Positions 1 to 8,713 of a stretch of DNA of 64,000 bases are shown here, in pieces. This stretch comes from Pseudomonas putida (GTDB lineage: Bacteria; Pseudomonadota; Gammaproteobacteria; Pseudomonadales; Pseudomonadaceae). Under the pieces are notes generated by a model that did not search any database, was not told the DNA's origin, and saw only the letters and a list, made by a program, of their open reading frames with translations. The stretch is from contig NZ_JANHLK010000021.1 in NCBI RefSeq assembly GCF_028682635.1, positions 1-64,000 of the forward strand. Reading direction: 5' to 3'. Each line of letters starts with the position of its first letter. The first letter of the stretch is position 1. Made by a program: the position numbers and the translations under genes.

Positions 1-2
1 GG

Positions 3-209
3 GTCACGCCACTGGACGACGGCGACAGTCGTTTTCGGATGGTGCTCAAGGCGCCCGATGGCATTGGCCTGACCTGGTATCTGCGCACTGAATTGGGGGC
101 AGGGCCGATGGCGCTGCTCAAGCTGCGTGGCTTCAAGTTGCCAGCGCAGATCTTTCTCGGCAAGGACGAAAAAGCCGTGCCCTATGCACTGAATGGAAGG
201 TTTGAATGA
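3..209 (+). CDS. tssM: TssM (IcmF/VasK), C-terminal fragment
   Basis: Open at the left edge of the window; only the last 68 codons are present. The translation ends with a segment containing LLKLRGFKLPAQIF, which resembles the conserved C-terminal beta-domain of TssM, the inner-membrane and periplasmic scaffold of the type VI secretion membrane complex. Its stop codon TGA overlaps the ATG of the following tssA (ATGA), so the two are translationally coupled. The assignment rests on this short piece plus the tss genes that follow; the bulk of the gene and the rest of the T6SS operon should lie to the left. Confidence 0.8.
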   Translation, partial: VTPLDDGDSRFRMVLKAPDGIGLTWYLRTELGAGPMALLKLRGFKLPAQIFLGKDEKAVPYALNGRFE

Positions 210-1792
210 GCCTGGACAGATTGATCGAACGTTGCCTCGGGGAGCGGGATGCCGTGGGCCTTGCCCGGGCGCAGGCAGGGCACTGGCAATCCTGGTTGCA
301 GCCGATCAGCGCGGACTTGCCCGCCGGGGAAGATCCGGCCTGCGATGATGATTTCCAGCGCATGCGTGAGGAGGTCAACAAGCTGTCCGGGGCCGACGTC
401 GAACAGGTCATCCAACTGGCGCAGACGCTGCTGGCCGGATCGTGCAAGGATCTGCGGGTGGTCACTTATTACATCTGGGCACGTTTGCACAGGGACGGCG
501 AAGCGGGCTTGGCCGACGGCCTGAACCTGTTGGCCGCAATGCTGGAACGCTACGCCGTCCAGGTGCTGCCTGCGCGTCCCAACAGCCGCAAGATGGCGCT
601 GGAGTGGCTGGCGAGCAGCAAGGTGCTCGACACCCTGTCGCGCTACCCCGAAGTGGTCAAGAACGAGGCCGAGCGTACGGTGGCGGCGCTGGCCTGGCTG
701 GAGCACGGGCTCGCGGCCTGGCCTCAGGATCAGCGTCCCGCCTTCGGTGCGCTGTATGCCGCGTTGTCTGCGCGATTGGCGCAATCCGGCGGGGTCGACG
801 CGCTGGTCCCGCAGAACAGCGCCAGCCACGAGAAAAACACCCGAACGGCCGCCCCAGACCCCACGGCCATCAAGTCCGGGCGTGACCTGCTGGACAGCGG
901 CCGGGCGCTGGCCGGCTACCTGCGCGAGCAGCCCCAGGGTTGGCTGGCGGCGCATCGCCTGATGAAAAGCCTGCGCTGGGACACCGTGCATGAAGCACCG
1001 CTTCAGGATGCCAGCGGCAAGACTCGCCTGACTCCACCCCGTGGCGAATACCGGGCACAACTCAAGCGCCTGCATCTGCAACAGAGCTTCAGTGAACTGT
1101 TGGATCTGGTGGAACGGATCTACGCCGAGGGCGTGAACCATTTCTGGCTGGATCTGCAGTGGTACCTCCACCAGGCACTGAGCAAGCAGCCTGCGCCACA
1201 GGACAGCTGGGCCGACATTGCCAAGCGCGACCTGGGCATGTTCCTCGAGCGCCTGCCAGGGCTGGAGGCATTGTGCTGGAGCGACGGATCGCCCTTGGCG
1301 GACGAGACCACCCGCGAATGGATCAGCCAGCACGTCTGTGGCAATCGCCCCCAGCAATGGCTGCCGGCACCACCCGTAGCAGCTACCTGCGCAGACCCCG
1401 AGATCCTGTCACTCGAAGGCGAAGCCCTGGCCCAGGCCGACAACGATGGCGTCGAGCACTCACTGGCCTGGCTGGCCGCGCGCCCGGGCATCCATACCGG
1501 TCGCCAACGCTGGCTGTTGCGCCTGCTGATGGCTCGGGTGGCCGAGCAATACGGCAAGAGCGAGCTGGCCATTCACCTGCTGGGCGAACTGGATGCCTGT
1601 GGGCAACGGCATGGGCTGGCGGAATGGGAGTCCGAGCTGAGTTTCGAGGTCAAGGCGCGCCTGCTCAAGCTGTTGCGCTTGAAGGCTCAACGCAATGACA
1701 CAGACAAACCCACCCTGAGCCGGCGGATGGAGGCGCTGCTGGCAGCGCTGGTGGCTGTCGACCCGGTACGCGCCGCAGTGCTCTGTGGCTAA
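206..1792 (+). CDS. tssA: TssA, type VI secretion ImpA-family protein
   Basis: 528 residues. The N-terminal ImpA_N domain carries the signature LPAGEDPACDDDF at about residues 38-50, followed by helices with RVVTYYIWARLHRDG, the usual TssA landmark. The long C-terminal part resembles the VasJ-type extension, so this is the long TssA class that caps or primes assembly of the contractile sheath at the baseplate. It overlaps the end of tssM by 4 bp and is 24 bp from tssF, within one T6SS operon. A second ImpA-like protein is encoded at 5630-6829, so the name could be numbered differently. Confidence 0.88.
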   Translation: MSLDRLIERCLGERDAVGLARAQAGHWQSWLQPISADLPAGEDPACDDDFQRMREEVNKLSGADVEQVIQLAQTLLAGSCKDLRVVTYYIWARLHRDGEAGLADGLNLLAAMLERYAVQVLPARPNSRKMALEWLASSKVLDTLSRYPEVVKNEAERTVAALAWLEHGLAAWPQDQRPAFGALYAALSARLAQSGGVDALVPQNSASHEKNTRTAAPDPTAIKSGRDLLDSGRALAGYLREQPQGWLAAHRLMKSLRWDTVHEAPLQDASGKTRLTPPRGEYRAQLKRLHLQQSFSELLDLVERIYAEGVNHFWLDLQWYLHQALSKQPAPQDSWADIAKRDLGMFLERLPGLEALCWSDGSPLADETTREWISQHVCGNRPQQWLPAPPVAATCADPEILSLEGEALAQADNDGVEHSLAWLAARPGIHTGRQRWLLRLLMARVAEQYGKSELAIHLLGELDACGQRHGLAEWESELSFEVKARLLKLLRLKAQRNDTDKPTLSRRMEALLAALVAVDPVRAAVLCG

Positions 1793-1816
1793 ACCTTCTT
1801 TATCAGGATTCTTTCC

Positions 1817-3586
1817 ATGAGCATCGACAATCTGACACTGCAATATTTCGACGCCGAGATGCGCTACCTGCGCGAGGCCGGCAAGGAGTTCGCCGAGGCC
1901 TTTCCGGACCGGGCGGCCCAATTGAACCTGGACAAGTCGGGCGCGCGCGACCCTTACGTGGAGCGCCTGTTTGAAGGTTTTGCCTTCCTGATGGGGCGGC
2001 TGCGGGAAAAACTCGACGATGACCTGCCGGAGCTGACCGAAGGCCTGGTCAGCCTGCTCTGGCCCCATTACCTGCGCACCATTCCATCGCTCTCGATTGT
2101 CGAGCTGATACCCGAGCTCACAGAGATGAAGCGCAGCCAGCGGATCGCCAGCGGCTTCGAAGTGCTGTCGCAACCCATCGGGCCGCTGCGTACCCGTTGC
2201 CGCTACACCACGACCCAAGACCTGACATTACAGCCGCTGGCGCTGGAAAGCGTGCAGGTGGCTTATGAACCGGACGGTCGCTCGCTGTTGCGATTGCGCT
2301 TTGCCTGCGGGGCAATGGCCGACGGCAGCGAGATCGACCTGAGCCGCCTGCCGTTGTACCTCAATGCCGATGCCGCGCTGGCCAGTGCGCTGCATCAGGC
2401 GCTGACCCTGAACGCTCAAGCCTTATATGTACGCCTGCCTGACCAGACGGGCCGCTCTCTGCTCGAGGGGTATTTTTCGCCGAAGGGGTTCGGCGACGAG
2501 GATCGCCTGTGGCCCAAGGGCGACAGTGCCTTCAGCGGCTATCAGTTGCTGTTGGAATATTTCACCTTTCGCGAGAAATTCATGTTCGTCACCCTCTGCG
2601 GACTCGAGCAGTTGAAGCTGGCACCAAATACCCCCTGGTTCGAACTCGAGGTGGTGTTGAGCGAGCCGTTGCCCCAGGCGTTCACGCCGAACGCCGAGCA
2701 CATTCGCCTGCATTGCGTGCCGGTGATCAACCTGTTCACGCTGGAGTCCGACCCCATGACCCTGGCGCCTTTGCAGACCGATTACCTGCTTCGCCCCATG
2801 CGTTTGCAGGACGGCCATACGGAGATTTATTCGGTGGACCGGGTCACCGCGTCGAAGAGTGCCGTGCGCCACGAATACGTGCCCTTCACCAGTTTTCGTC
2901 ACAAGGGCGGCATGTTGCGTGACGAAGCCCCCGAACGATATTTCCATACACGACTCAAGCGCGGCCCCAATGGCCTGCATGACACCTGGCTGATCCTGGG
3001 CGGCGAAGGTTTCGATCAGGATCGGCTCGACACCAACGAAAGCCTGTCGCTGCGCCTGACCGGTACCCACGGCCAGCTGCCGCGCAAGGCCTTGCAAGGC
3101 ACCTTGCTCGATACACCGGTGCAATCCATCGAGGTCGGCTTGCGCGTGCGCAACCTGTGTGCGCCGACTTTGCCGTGCTATCCGCCCAACCGCGACCGCT
3201 TCCACTGGCGGGTGCTGAGCCATCTCGGCTCGAACTTCCTGCCGATGCTCGACAACGCCGAAGTGCTGCGCGGCACGCTGGCGTTGTACGACTGGACGGG
3301 CAGCGAGCTGAATCGACGTCGCCTGGCGGCGATTGTCGAGGTCGAACACCATCTGATACAGCGCTTCGAAAAGGGCTTTCTGCTGCGCGGGGTCGACATC
3401 GAAGTCACCCTGGACGCCAACGGCTTCAGCGGTGAGGGCGACATCAACCTGTTCGGCGAAATGCTCAATCGCTTCTTCGGCCTGTACGCCGACATCCACC
3501 TCTTCAACCAGCTCACGCTGATCCTGCAACCTACTGGAACGTGCCTGCAATGGAACGAGAACCACAGTCAGCGTATTCCCGGCTGA
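1817..3586 (+). CDS. tssF: TssF, type VI secretion baseplate subunit
   Basis: 589 residues, normal length for TssF (VasA/ImpG). The N-terminus LQYFDAEMRYLREAGKEFA, the block LLWPHYLRTIPSL near residues 80-92, and the C-terminal stretch LFGEMLNRFFGLYADIHLF are conserved family features. TssF forms the wedge of the T6SS baseplate together with TssG, TssE and TssK. The following tssG overlaps its 3' end in another frame, typical of this gene pair. No truncation or frameshift seen. Confidence 0.93.
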   Translation: MSIDNLTLQYFDAEMRYLREAGKEFAEAFPDRAAQLNLDKSGARDPYVERLFEGFAFLMGRLREKLDDDLPELTEGLVSLLWPHYLRTIPSLSIVELIPELTEMKRSQRIASGFEVLSQPIGPLRTRCRYTTTQDLTLQPLALESVQVAYEPDGRSLLRLRFACGAMADGSEIDLSRLPLYLNADAALASALHQALTLNAQALYVRLPDQTGRSLLEGYFSPKGFGDEDRLWPKGDSAFSGYQLLLEYFTFREKFMFVTLCGLEQLKLAPNTPWFELEVVLSEPLPQAFTPNAEHIRLHCVPVINLFTLESDPMTLAPLQTDYLLRPMRLQDGHTEIYSVDRVTASKSAVRHEYVPFTSFRHKGGMLRDEAPERYFHTRLKRGPNGLHDTWLILGGEGFDQDRLDTNESLSLRLTGTHGQLPRKALQGTLLDTPVQSIEVGLRVRNLCAPTLPCYPPNRDRFHWRVLSHLGSNFLPMLDNAEVLRGTLALYDWTGSELNRRRLAAIVEVEHHLIQRFEKGFLLRGVDIEVTLDANGFSGEGDINLFGEMLNRFFGLYADIHLFNQLTLILQPTGTCLQWNENHSQRIPG

Positions 3587-4647
3587 AAGCCGGCGGTTTA
3601 CTGGAGGCACTGAAGGGGCGGGTGGCCGAGGCGCAACTGTATCGCTTCTGCCAGTTGCTCGAACGGGCGTTGCCCGACCACCCGCCACTGGGCGGCACCA
3701 CGTCGCCGGCGGATGATCCGGTACGCTTTCGGCCAGACCCCGGCATGAGTTTTCCCGCCGGTGAATTGAAGGCGATTGAAACCGACGATAAACACCCTGG
3801 GCGACCGGCCACGGTGCGCACGCGTCTGTTGGGTCTGTACGGCGTGGACTCGCCATTGCCGACGGCTTTTCTGGACGATATCGCCCAGCGACGGGAGGGG
3901 CACGAGGCACTTGAAGCCTTCCTCGACATTTTCAACCACCGGATCTTCACCCAGTTCTATCGGATATGGCGCAAGTACTCCTATCCGGCGACCTTCGAAG
4001 CCGGTGGCACGGATGCGACTTCGCAATGCCTGTTGGGGCTGATTGGCCTGGGCATTCCCGGAACGGCCGGGCGGGTCGGCACGCCGATATCTCGCTTCCT
4101 CGCCTTGCTTAGCGTGATGCGCCTGCCCACCCGAAACGCCGAAGGCATCACTGCGCTGGTCAAGCTGCTGGCCCCCGAAACCCGGGCACAGGTGACTCCC
4201 CACTGGCCGCAGAAAGTGCTATTGGCGCAGCCGGCTAGCCTGTCCCCGATGCATCCGGTGCGACTGTCCCAAGGCACACCCCTGGGCTGTGTCGGCTACG
4301 ACGCAAACAGCCAGTTGCATCTGGCGCTGTTCACCGAAGACCGGGACGAGGCTCGTGGCTGGCTGCCCGGTGGCCCGTTGTACAACGATCTGCTGGCACT
4401 GCTGCGGGTGTACCTGGGTTGGCGTTGCACGGCAAGGCTGCAGTTGGCGTTGCCCCTGCACAGCCTGCCGCCACCGTTGTTGGGAGGCGCGCAGGTGTTG
4501 TTGGGCATGACTGCGGTGCTGGGCCTGGACAGCGATGCCTGGCAGGCCGGCGAAAGCACCACCATCACGATCAATCTGGGTCGCTATCAAGGCCTGCGGG
4601 ACAAACCCCGGGAAAGGGAGATAAAGCATGGCGCGTACCGTTTATAA
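3550..4647 (+). CDS. tssG: TssG, type VI secretion baseplate subunit
   Basis: About 365 residues. It follows tssF directly and overlaps it by 37 bp with the ATG chosen here; an in-frame GTG at 3541 is an alternative start. The N-terminus contains RFCQLLERALP, and the C-terminus has the FLRVYLGWR-like segment (LLRVYLGWRCTARLQL) usual in TssG (VasB/ImpH). TssG pairs with TssF in the baseplate wedge. Its end overlaps the start of tssJ by 20 bp, so the operon is very compact. Confidence 0.92.
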   Translation: MEREPQSAYSRLKAGGLLEALKGRVAEAQLYRFCQLLERALPDHPPLGGTTSPADDPVRFRPDPGMSFPAGELKAIETDDKHPGRPATVRTRLLGLYGVDSPLPTAFLDDIAQRREGHEALEAFLDIFNHRIFTQFYRIWRKYSYPATFEAGGTDATSQCLLGLIGLGIPGTAGRVGTPISRFLALLSVMRLPTRNAEGITALVKLLAPETRAQVTPHWPQKVLLAQPASLSPMHPVRLSQGTPLGCVGYDANSQLHLALFTEDRDEARGWLPGGPLYNDLLALLRVYLGWRCTARLQLALPLHSLPPPLLGGAQVLLGMTAVLGLDSDAWQAGESTTITINLGRYQGLRDKPREREIKHGAYRL

Positions 4648-5161
4648 ATCATTGGTGATCGCCTCGTTCGCAGTGCTCGGCGGTTGCGGGGTGAGCCAGA
4701 GCGTAACCGACGCGACGACCTCGACCACACAGGCAATCTTCTACAAGCAGGTTAAAACCCTGCGCCTGGACCTCAACGGGCGCGCGGCACTGAACACCGC
4801 CGGGATCGACATGAATGCGTTATCCGTGCCGACCCTGGTGCGGGTTTATCAACTGCGTGACCGCAAGGCGCTGGAAAGGGCGAACTATGACAGCCTGCTC
4901 AGCCACGACGAGCGCGTGCTGAGTGCCGATCTGCTGGACAAACGAACCCTGGTAATCAAGCCCGACGAGGGCGCGCAGCTGAACATCCCCCTGGACAAGC
5001 AGGCCCGCTATGTTGCCGTGGTTGCCTTGTTTCGTGAGTTCGATAGCCGGACCGATAGCTGGCGCCTGACCCTGGCCCGCGATGACCTCGATCCGGACCG
5101 GGTGCGGGTGATCGAGCTGGGGGACAACCGCCTGACCCTACGCCCACTGGCCAAGGAGTGA
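4628..5161 (+). CDS. tssJ: TssJ, type VI secretion outer-membrane lipoprotein
   Basis: 177 residues. It starts with a lipoprotein signal peptide, MARTVYKSLVIASFAVLGGC, with the lipobox LGGC and the lipidated cysteine at residue 20. The mature part has the transthyretin-like TssJ pattern, including LVRVYQLRD and a YVAVVALFREFD strand near the end. TssJ is anchored in the outer membrane and binds the periplasmic C-terminus of TssM. It lies inside the tss operon, overlapping tssG and 3 bp before tssE. Confidence 0.92.
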   Translation: MARTVYKSLVIASFAVLGGCGVSQSVTDATTSTTQAIFYKQVKTLRLDLNGRAALNTAGIDMNALSVPTLVRVYQLRDRKALERANYDSLLSHDERVLSADLLDKRTLVIKPDEGAQLNIPLDKQARYVAVVALFREFDSRTDSWRLTLARDDLDPDRVRVIELGDNRLTLRPLAKE

Positions 5162-5164
5162 CGG

Positions 5165-5614
5165 ATGAGCGATCTCAACCCCTCGCTGTACGAGACACTC
5201 CTGCAGAACTTCGACGGCGAACTGGATCTGCATCAGGTCGCCGAAGAGGATCAGTGCACGCTCTCTGTGCTGGACAACTTGCGCCGCATCCTCAACAGCC
5301 GGGCCGGCGCGCTCGACCATCTGCCCGATTATGGCCTGCCGGACATGGGCCAGATCCTCCAGGGGCTGCCCGGATCGGCGCATGGACTGATGAGTGCCAT
5401 GGGCGACACCCTGGCCAAGTACGAGCCGCGGGTGTCCACGATAGGCATCGAGCTGTTGCCCCAGACCCGACCGGGTCATCTGGAGTACAGCCTCGAGGTG
5501 CAACTAAAAGGGGGCCAGCGAGTGACCTTCGGCACCACCCTGACGCCAGGGGGCAATGTCCTGGTGCGTCACTTGAAGCGGCAGCACTACCTGTCGACGT
5601 CGGGAACTGTTTAA
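5165..5614 (+). CDS. tssE: TssE, gp25-like T6SS baseplate wedge protein
   Basis: 149 residues, the usual size for TssE. It has the GPW/gp25 fold signature: an N-terminal region with LDNLRRILNSRAG, the NYGLPDM-like block DYGLPDMGQILQG, and the conserved YEPR motif (AKYEPRVSTIGIEL). It connects the inner tube and sheath to the baseplate. It is 3 bp downstream of tssJ and 15 bp upstream of the TssA-like/OmpA gene, in the same operon. Confidence 0.92.
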   Translation: MSDLNPSLYETLLQNFDGELDLHQVAEEDQCTLSVLDNLRRILNSRAGALDHLPDYGLPDMGQILQGLPGSAHGLMSAMGDTLAKYEPRVSTIGIELLPQTRPGHLEYSLEVQLKGGQRVTFGTTLTPGGNVLVRHLKRQHYLSTSGTV

Positions 5615-5629
5615 CCAAAGGAATGCGCG

Positions 5630-6829
5630 ATGACAGCGTTGTTTGAAATGCGAATCAGGCTCGGTGGCGATCCGGGTGCCTTCAGTGAGTTCAAGGCGCT
5701 GCGTGAAGAGTTGGCCAGACTGAGTCATCCGGCCTGCCCGGATGTGGATTGGGCCAAGGTGGAGCAGTTGTGCCTGGCGTTGTTCCAGCGCAACGGTGCG
5801 GAGTTGCAAACGGCCGCGGCTTTCGTACTGGCCCGTAGTCACCGCCACGGCCTGGAGGGCATGGCTCAGGGGATCGCGCTGATCGAGGCGTTGGTCAGCG
5901 AATGGCCGACCCTGTGGCCCGCGATGGAGCCGGCGCGCCTGGAAATCCTGGCCTGGCTGTTCGCCTGCCTGCAGCCCCTGCTGCGAAGCCTGGAGCTACG
6001 ACACTGGAGTCTGCCGGCGATCGTTCAATTGGGCGCTGGGCTGGAGCGCCTGCATGCAGGTCTGGATCGACAGGCGCAGCCCGCGCCGGGTTCATTGCAC
6101 GCCCTGCGCCAGCAAGTCGACAGCCTGTTGCAGCGACTGGCGCAGAGCCACGCCCAGAGCCATGGGCAGACACACGGGGTGTTCGACGCGGTGGCCTTGT
6201 CGACGCGACTGCCGCCACCGCCCCAGGTGATGCCGGTGGTGATCCTGCCGACGCCGCCAATGCCTGTCGTGCTGTCGGGCGCCAAGCAGAAAAAGATGCA
6301 TCGGATTGGCCCTTGGCTGTTCGCGGCCGCCGCGACGATCACCTTGGCTGCGGGTGTCCCTTGGATGGCCTGGCTGGTGAACCCGGACAAGGAGGGCGTG
6401 AATCGCCTCACCAGTGTGTTCCAGGCGCCACCCGTTGTTCCCGAGCCGGTGCGTCTGGACAGCCTGTCGCTGTTCGCCCCCGGCAGCGCCGAACTCAAGC
6501 CAGGCTCTACCAAGGTCTTGATCAGCGCCCTGGTCGACATCAAGGCCCAACCTGACTGGTTGATCGTCATCGCCGGGCATAGCGATGCCAAGGGCAATGC
6601 CGAGCAGAATCTGCAGTTGTCCCACGCTCGCGCTACAGCCGTGCGCAGCTGGATGCAGCGCATGGGGGATATCCCCGACAGTTGTTTCGCGGTCCAGGGG
6701 TTTGCCGACAGCCAGCCAATCGCCAGCAACGACAGCGAGGCCGGCCGCGCGGCCAACCGTCGTGTCGATATCCAACTGGTGCCTCAGGTCGGCGCCTGCG
6801 GGAAACCGGGCGAGCAGTTGCCGTCATAG
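5630..6829 (+). CDS. TssA-like (ImpA_N) protein with C-terminal OmpA domain
   Basis: 399 residues with three parts. Residues 1-180 form a helical ImpA_N-like region (TAAAFVLARSHRHGLEG matches the TssA YYI.AR landmark). Residues about 228-250 form one transmembrane helix (WLFAAAATITLAAGVPWMAW). Residues about 280-390 form an OmpA-type peptidoglycan-binding domain with IAGHSDAKGNAEQN and the closing NRRVDIQLV motif. This is a VasL-like arrangement, suggesting a membrane-anchored TssA paralogue that tethers the sheath machinery to the cell wall. It is the last clear tss gene of the operon, 15 bp after tssE. The domain calls are good; the exact role is inferred. Confidence 0.8.
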   Translation: MTALFEMRIRLGGDPGAFSEFKALREELARLSHPACPDVDWAKVEQLCLALFQRNGAELQTAAAFVLARSHRHGLEGMAQGIALIEALVSEWPTLWPAMEPARLEILAWLFACLQPLLRSLELRHWSLPAIVQLGAGLERLHAGLDRQAQPAPGSLHALRQQVDSLLQRLAQSHAQSHGQTHGVFDAVALSTRLPPPPQVMPVVILPTPPMPVVLSGAKQKKMHRIGPWLFAAAATITLAAGVPWMAWLVNPDKEGVNRLTSVFQAPPVVPEPVRLDSLSLFAPGSAELKPGSTKVLISALVDIKAQPDWLIVIAGHSDAKGNAEQNLQLSHARATAVRSWMQRMGDIPDSCFAVQGFADSQPIASNDSEAGRAANRRVDIQLVPQVGACGKPGEQLPS

Positions 6830-6937
6830 CATCCATTCATTTGCTCGATACCCATCATTAAGGAATGCAAGTTCAGTTTTTCCACCAAGGGAGGAAGATA
6901 GCGTGATACCGATCTCGCCATTGAAGGAATAAGCGCG

Positions 6938-7606
6938 ATGAGAATCTCGACCCTGCTGGCTTTTGTCGCCGTATTCAGCGGTGGCATCGCTGCTACCGCA
7001 CCGGCTATTGCTGCCGATCCGTCCTGCCGTTTCCTGCCGATCGCCGACAGCACCGCTCGTTTGCAACACACGCAAACAGTGGCGGTGCTCTACAGCGAAA
7101 ACACCCTTAATACCCAGCAATACCTTGAGAGCTACCACGATGTGGCGGTGAAAGGGGCACAGAATCCTGGGCTGGATTCGCGGATCAGCCAGGCGTTCGT
7201 CGACAGTTCCGATCCGCAGCGGGCGATCGGCTGGTTGCTGGGATCATTGCAGAAGGAGTTCGCGGCGGTGACGGTCTACGACAGCCTCGATGCGGCGGTG
7301 CAGGCGCATCCGGATGTGGTGGTGATGCTCGACACCTACAGTCGCCTGGTGTCGAAACGCAACAATCAGGTTGAAGCGCGGTTTGTGGCGAAGTTCTACG
7401 ATGCGAACTTGCAATACATCGGCCAGGCTGCGGGTTCCCGTGCCGAGCAGATGCCCTCGGTGTGGGTGCATGGCAAAGCCGCGCCGCAGATTGCCGCGCA
7501 GATCAATCAGCAAACGGTGTTGCAGGTGAATGCGTTGAAACAGTTCGATGCGTCGCTGAAGTCGCTGGTGGCGGCCGACCATGTGGATCATGTCGCGAGC
7601 AACTGA
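6938..7606 (+). CDS. Exported protein of unknown function
   Basis: 222 residues with a clear Sec signal peptide (hydrophobic core LLAFVAVFSGGIAATAPA, cleavage after AIAA). The mature protein has two cysteine-poor alpha/beta-looking halves with VVVMLDTYSRLV and FVAKFYDANLQYIG; no family was recognised. It lies 108 bp after the T6SS operon on the same strand and ends 4 bp from the end of napC, which is convergent. A periplasmic or outer-membrane-associated role near the T6SS is possible but only by position. Confidence 0.7.
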   Translation: MRISTLLAFVAVFSGGIAATAPAIAADPSCRFLPIADSTARLQHTQTVAVLYSENTLNTQQYLESYHDVAVKGAQNPGLDSRISQAFVDSSDPQRAIGWLLGSLQKEFAAVTVYDSLDAAVQAHPDVVVMLDTYSRLVSKRNNQVEARFVAKFYDANLQYIGQAAGSRAEQMPSVWVHGKAAPQIAAQINQQTVLQVNALKQFDASLKSLVAADHVDHVASN

Positions 7607-7610
7607 ATAG

Positions 7611-8207
7611 CTACCAGCCTTTGACGCCGCTCATATCGGGTAGCTTGTGGGCAATGCCCTTGTGGCAGTCGATGCAGGTTGCCTCGCCGTTGGCCAATGA
7701 GGTCGAGTGCATGGCCGCCGCCCGTTTGCCCTGGCGGGTAAAGTCCATGAACTCGAAATTGTGGCAGTTACGGCATTCGCGCGAGTCGTTGGCCTTGAGC
7801 CTGGCCCATTCATGTTCGGCCAGTTCACGGCGCAGGGTGAGGAACTTGTCGCGGGTGTCGATGGTGCCGAACAGCTTGCCCCAGACTTCCTTCGATGCCT
7901 GCATCTTGCGTGCAATCTTGTGGGTCCATTCATGGGGCACGTGACAGTCCGGGCAGCTTGCGCGCACACCCGAGCGGTTGGTGTAGTGGATGGTGTCCTG
8001 CAGTTCGACAAACACGTTGTCGCGCATCTCGTGGCAGGAAATGCAGAATTTCTCGGTGTTCGTCAGCTCCAGGGCCGTGTTGAAACCACCCCAGAAAATG
8101 ATCCCGGCGATAAAACCTCCCAGCGTCAGAAATCCCAGGCTGAAATAAACACTCGGCCGACAGAGGATGCCCCAGTAGTCCTTAAGCAGGGCGAACAATG
8201 CTTTCAT
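7611..8207 (-). CDS. napC: NapC, tetrahaem cytochrome c quinol dehydrogenase
   Basis: 198 residues. One N-terminal membrane anchor (about residues 20-42, FSLGFLTLGGFIAGIIFW) is followed by four CXXCH haem sites: CISCH, CPDCH, CRNCH and CIDCH. This is the NapC/NirT pattern: the protein takes electrons from quinol in the inner membrane and passes them to NapB-NapA in the periplasm. It is the last gene of napEDABC, 9 bp after napB. Confidence 0.95.
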   Translation of the reverse strand: MKALFALLKDYWGILCRPSVYFSLGFLTLGGFIAGIIFWGGFNTALELTNTEKFCISCHEMRDNVFVELQDTIHYTNRSGVRASCPDCHVPHEWTHKIARKMQASKEVWGKLFGTIDTRDKFLTLRRELAEHEWARLKANDSRECRNCHNFEFMDFTRQGKRAAAMHSTSLANGEATCIDCHKGIAHKLPDMSGVKGW

Positions 8208-8216
8208 GGCGACTCC

Positions 8217-8702
8217 TCAAGGTTTCTGCGCGGCGTTGGCGTCGTCTTGCAGGATTTTGTCGATGGTCTCGAAGCTGTTGCCCACCAGCGGCAGCACATC
8301 TTTTTGCGGCACATGGCACTGGTTGCAGAAGTAGCGACGCGGTGAGACAGCCGCCAGCGCCTGGCCGTCGCGGTCCATGTAGTGGGTGATGCTGATCATC
8401 GTCGCCTGGCTGCGTGGACTGTTGGCCCGGCTGTGGCAGGACAGGCATTTGTTGCCGTTCTTGTCGATCTGATAGCCACGAATGCTGTGGGGGATGGTCG
8501 GCGGCTGGTCAGGGTAGTTGCGCTCGCGCTTGAGGTCTTTGTTTTCATCGTCGGCCAGTGGCGGCGCAGGCGCGTTTTGCGTCAGGGTGCCGCCGGGCCG
8601 GCGTCCGTCCGGGCCCGAAGCATCCAGCGGGTAATCGACCTCGGCGGCGATCACCGCGCCCATCACGGCGAGCAGGAACAACGGCAGGATGCGAAAAGTC
8701 AT
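8217..8702 (-). CDS. napB: NapB, dihaem cytochrome c subunit of periplasmic nitrate reductase
   Basis: 161 residues from the ATG chosen here (MTFRILPLFLL), which gives a proper signal peptide; an upstream in-frame start would add 16 residues without a signal sequence. Two haem-binding motifs, CLSCH and CNQCH, are present, with the NapB landmark GGTLTQNAPAPPLADD after the signal region. NapB is the electron-transfer partner of NapA. It lies between napA and napC in the nap operon, 11 bp after napA. Confidence 0.93.
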   Translation of the reverse strand: MTFRILPLFLLAVMGAVIAAEVDYPLDASGPDGRRPGGTLTQNAPAPPLADDENKDLKRERNYPDQPPTIPHSIRGYQIDKNGNKCLSCHSRANSPRSQATMISITHYMDRDGQALAAVSPRRYFCNQCHVPQKDVLPLVGNSFETIDKILQDDANAAQKP

Positions 8703-8713
8703 GACGGTTCTCC

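Noticed and set aside
2423..3910. Minus-strand open frame of 495 codons across tssF/tssG
   Set aside because: Antisense to two well-supported T6SS genes.
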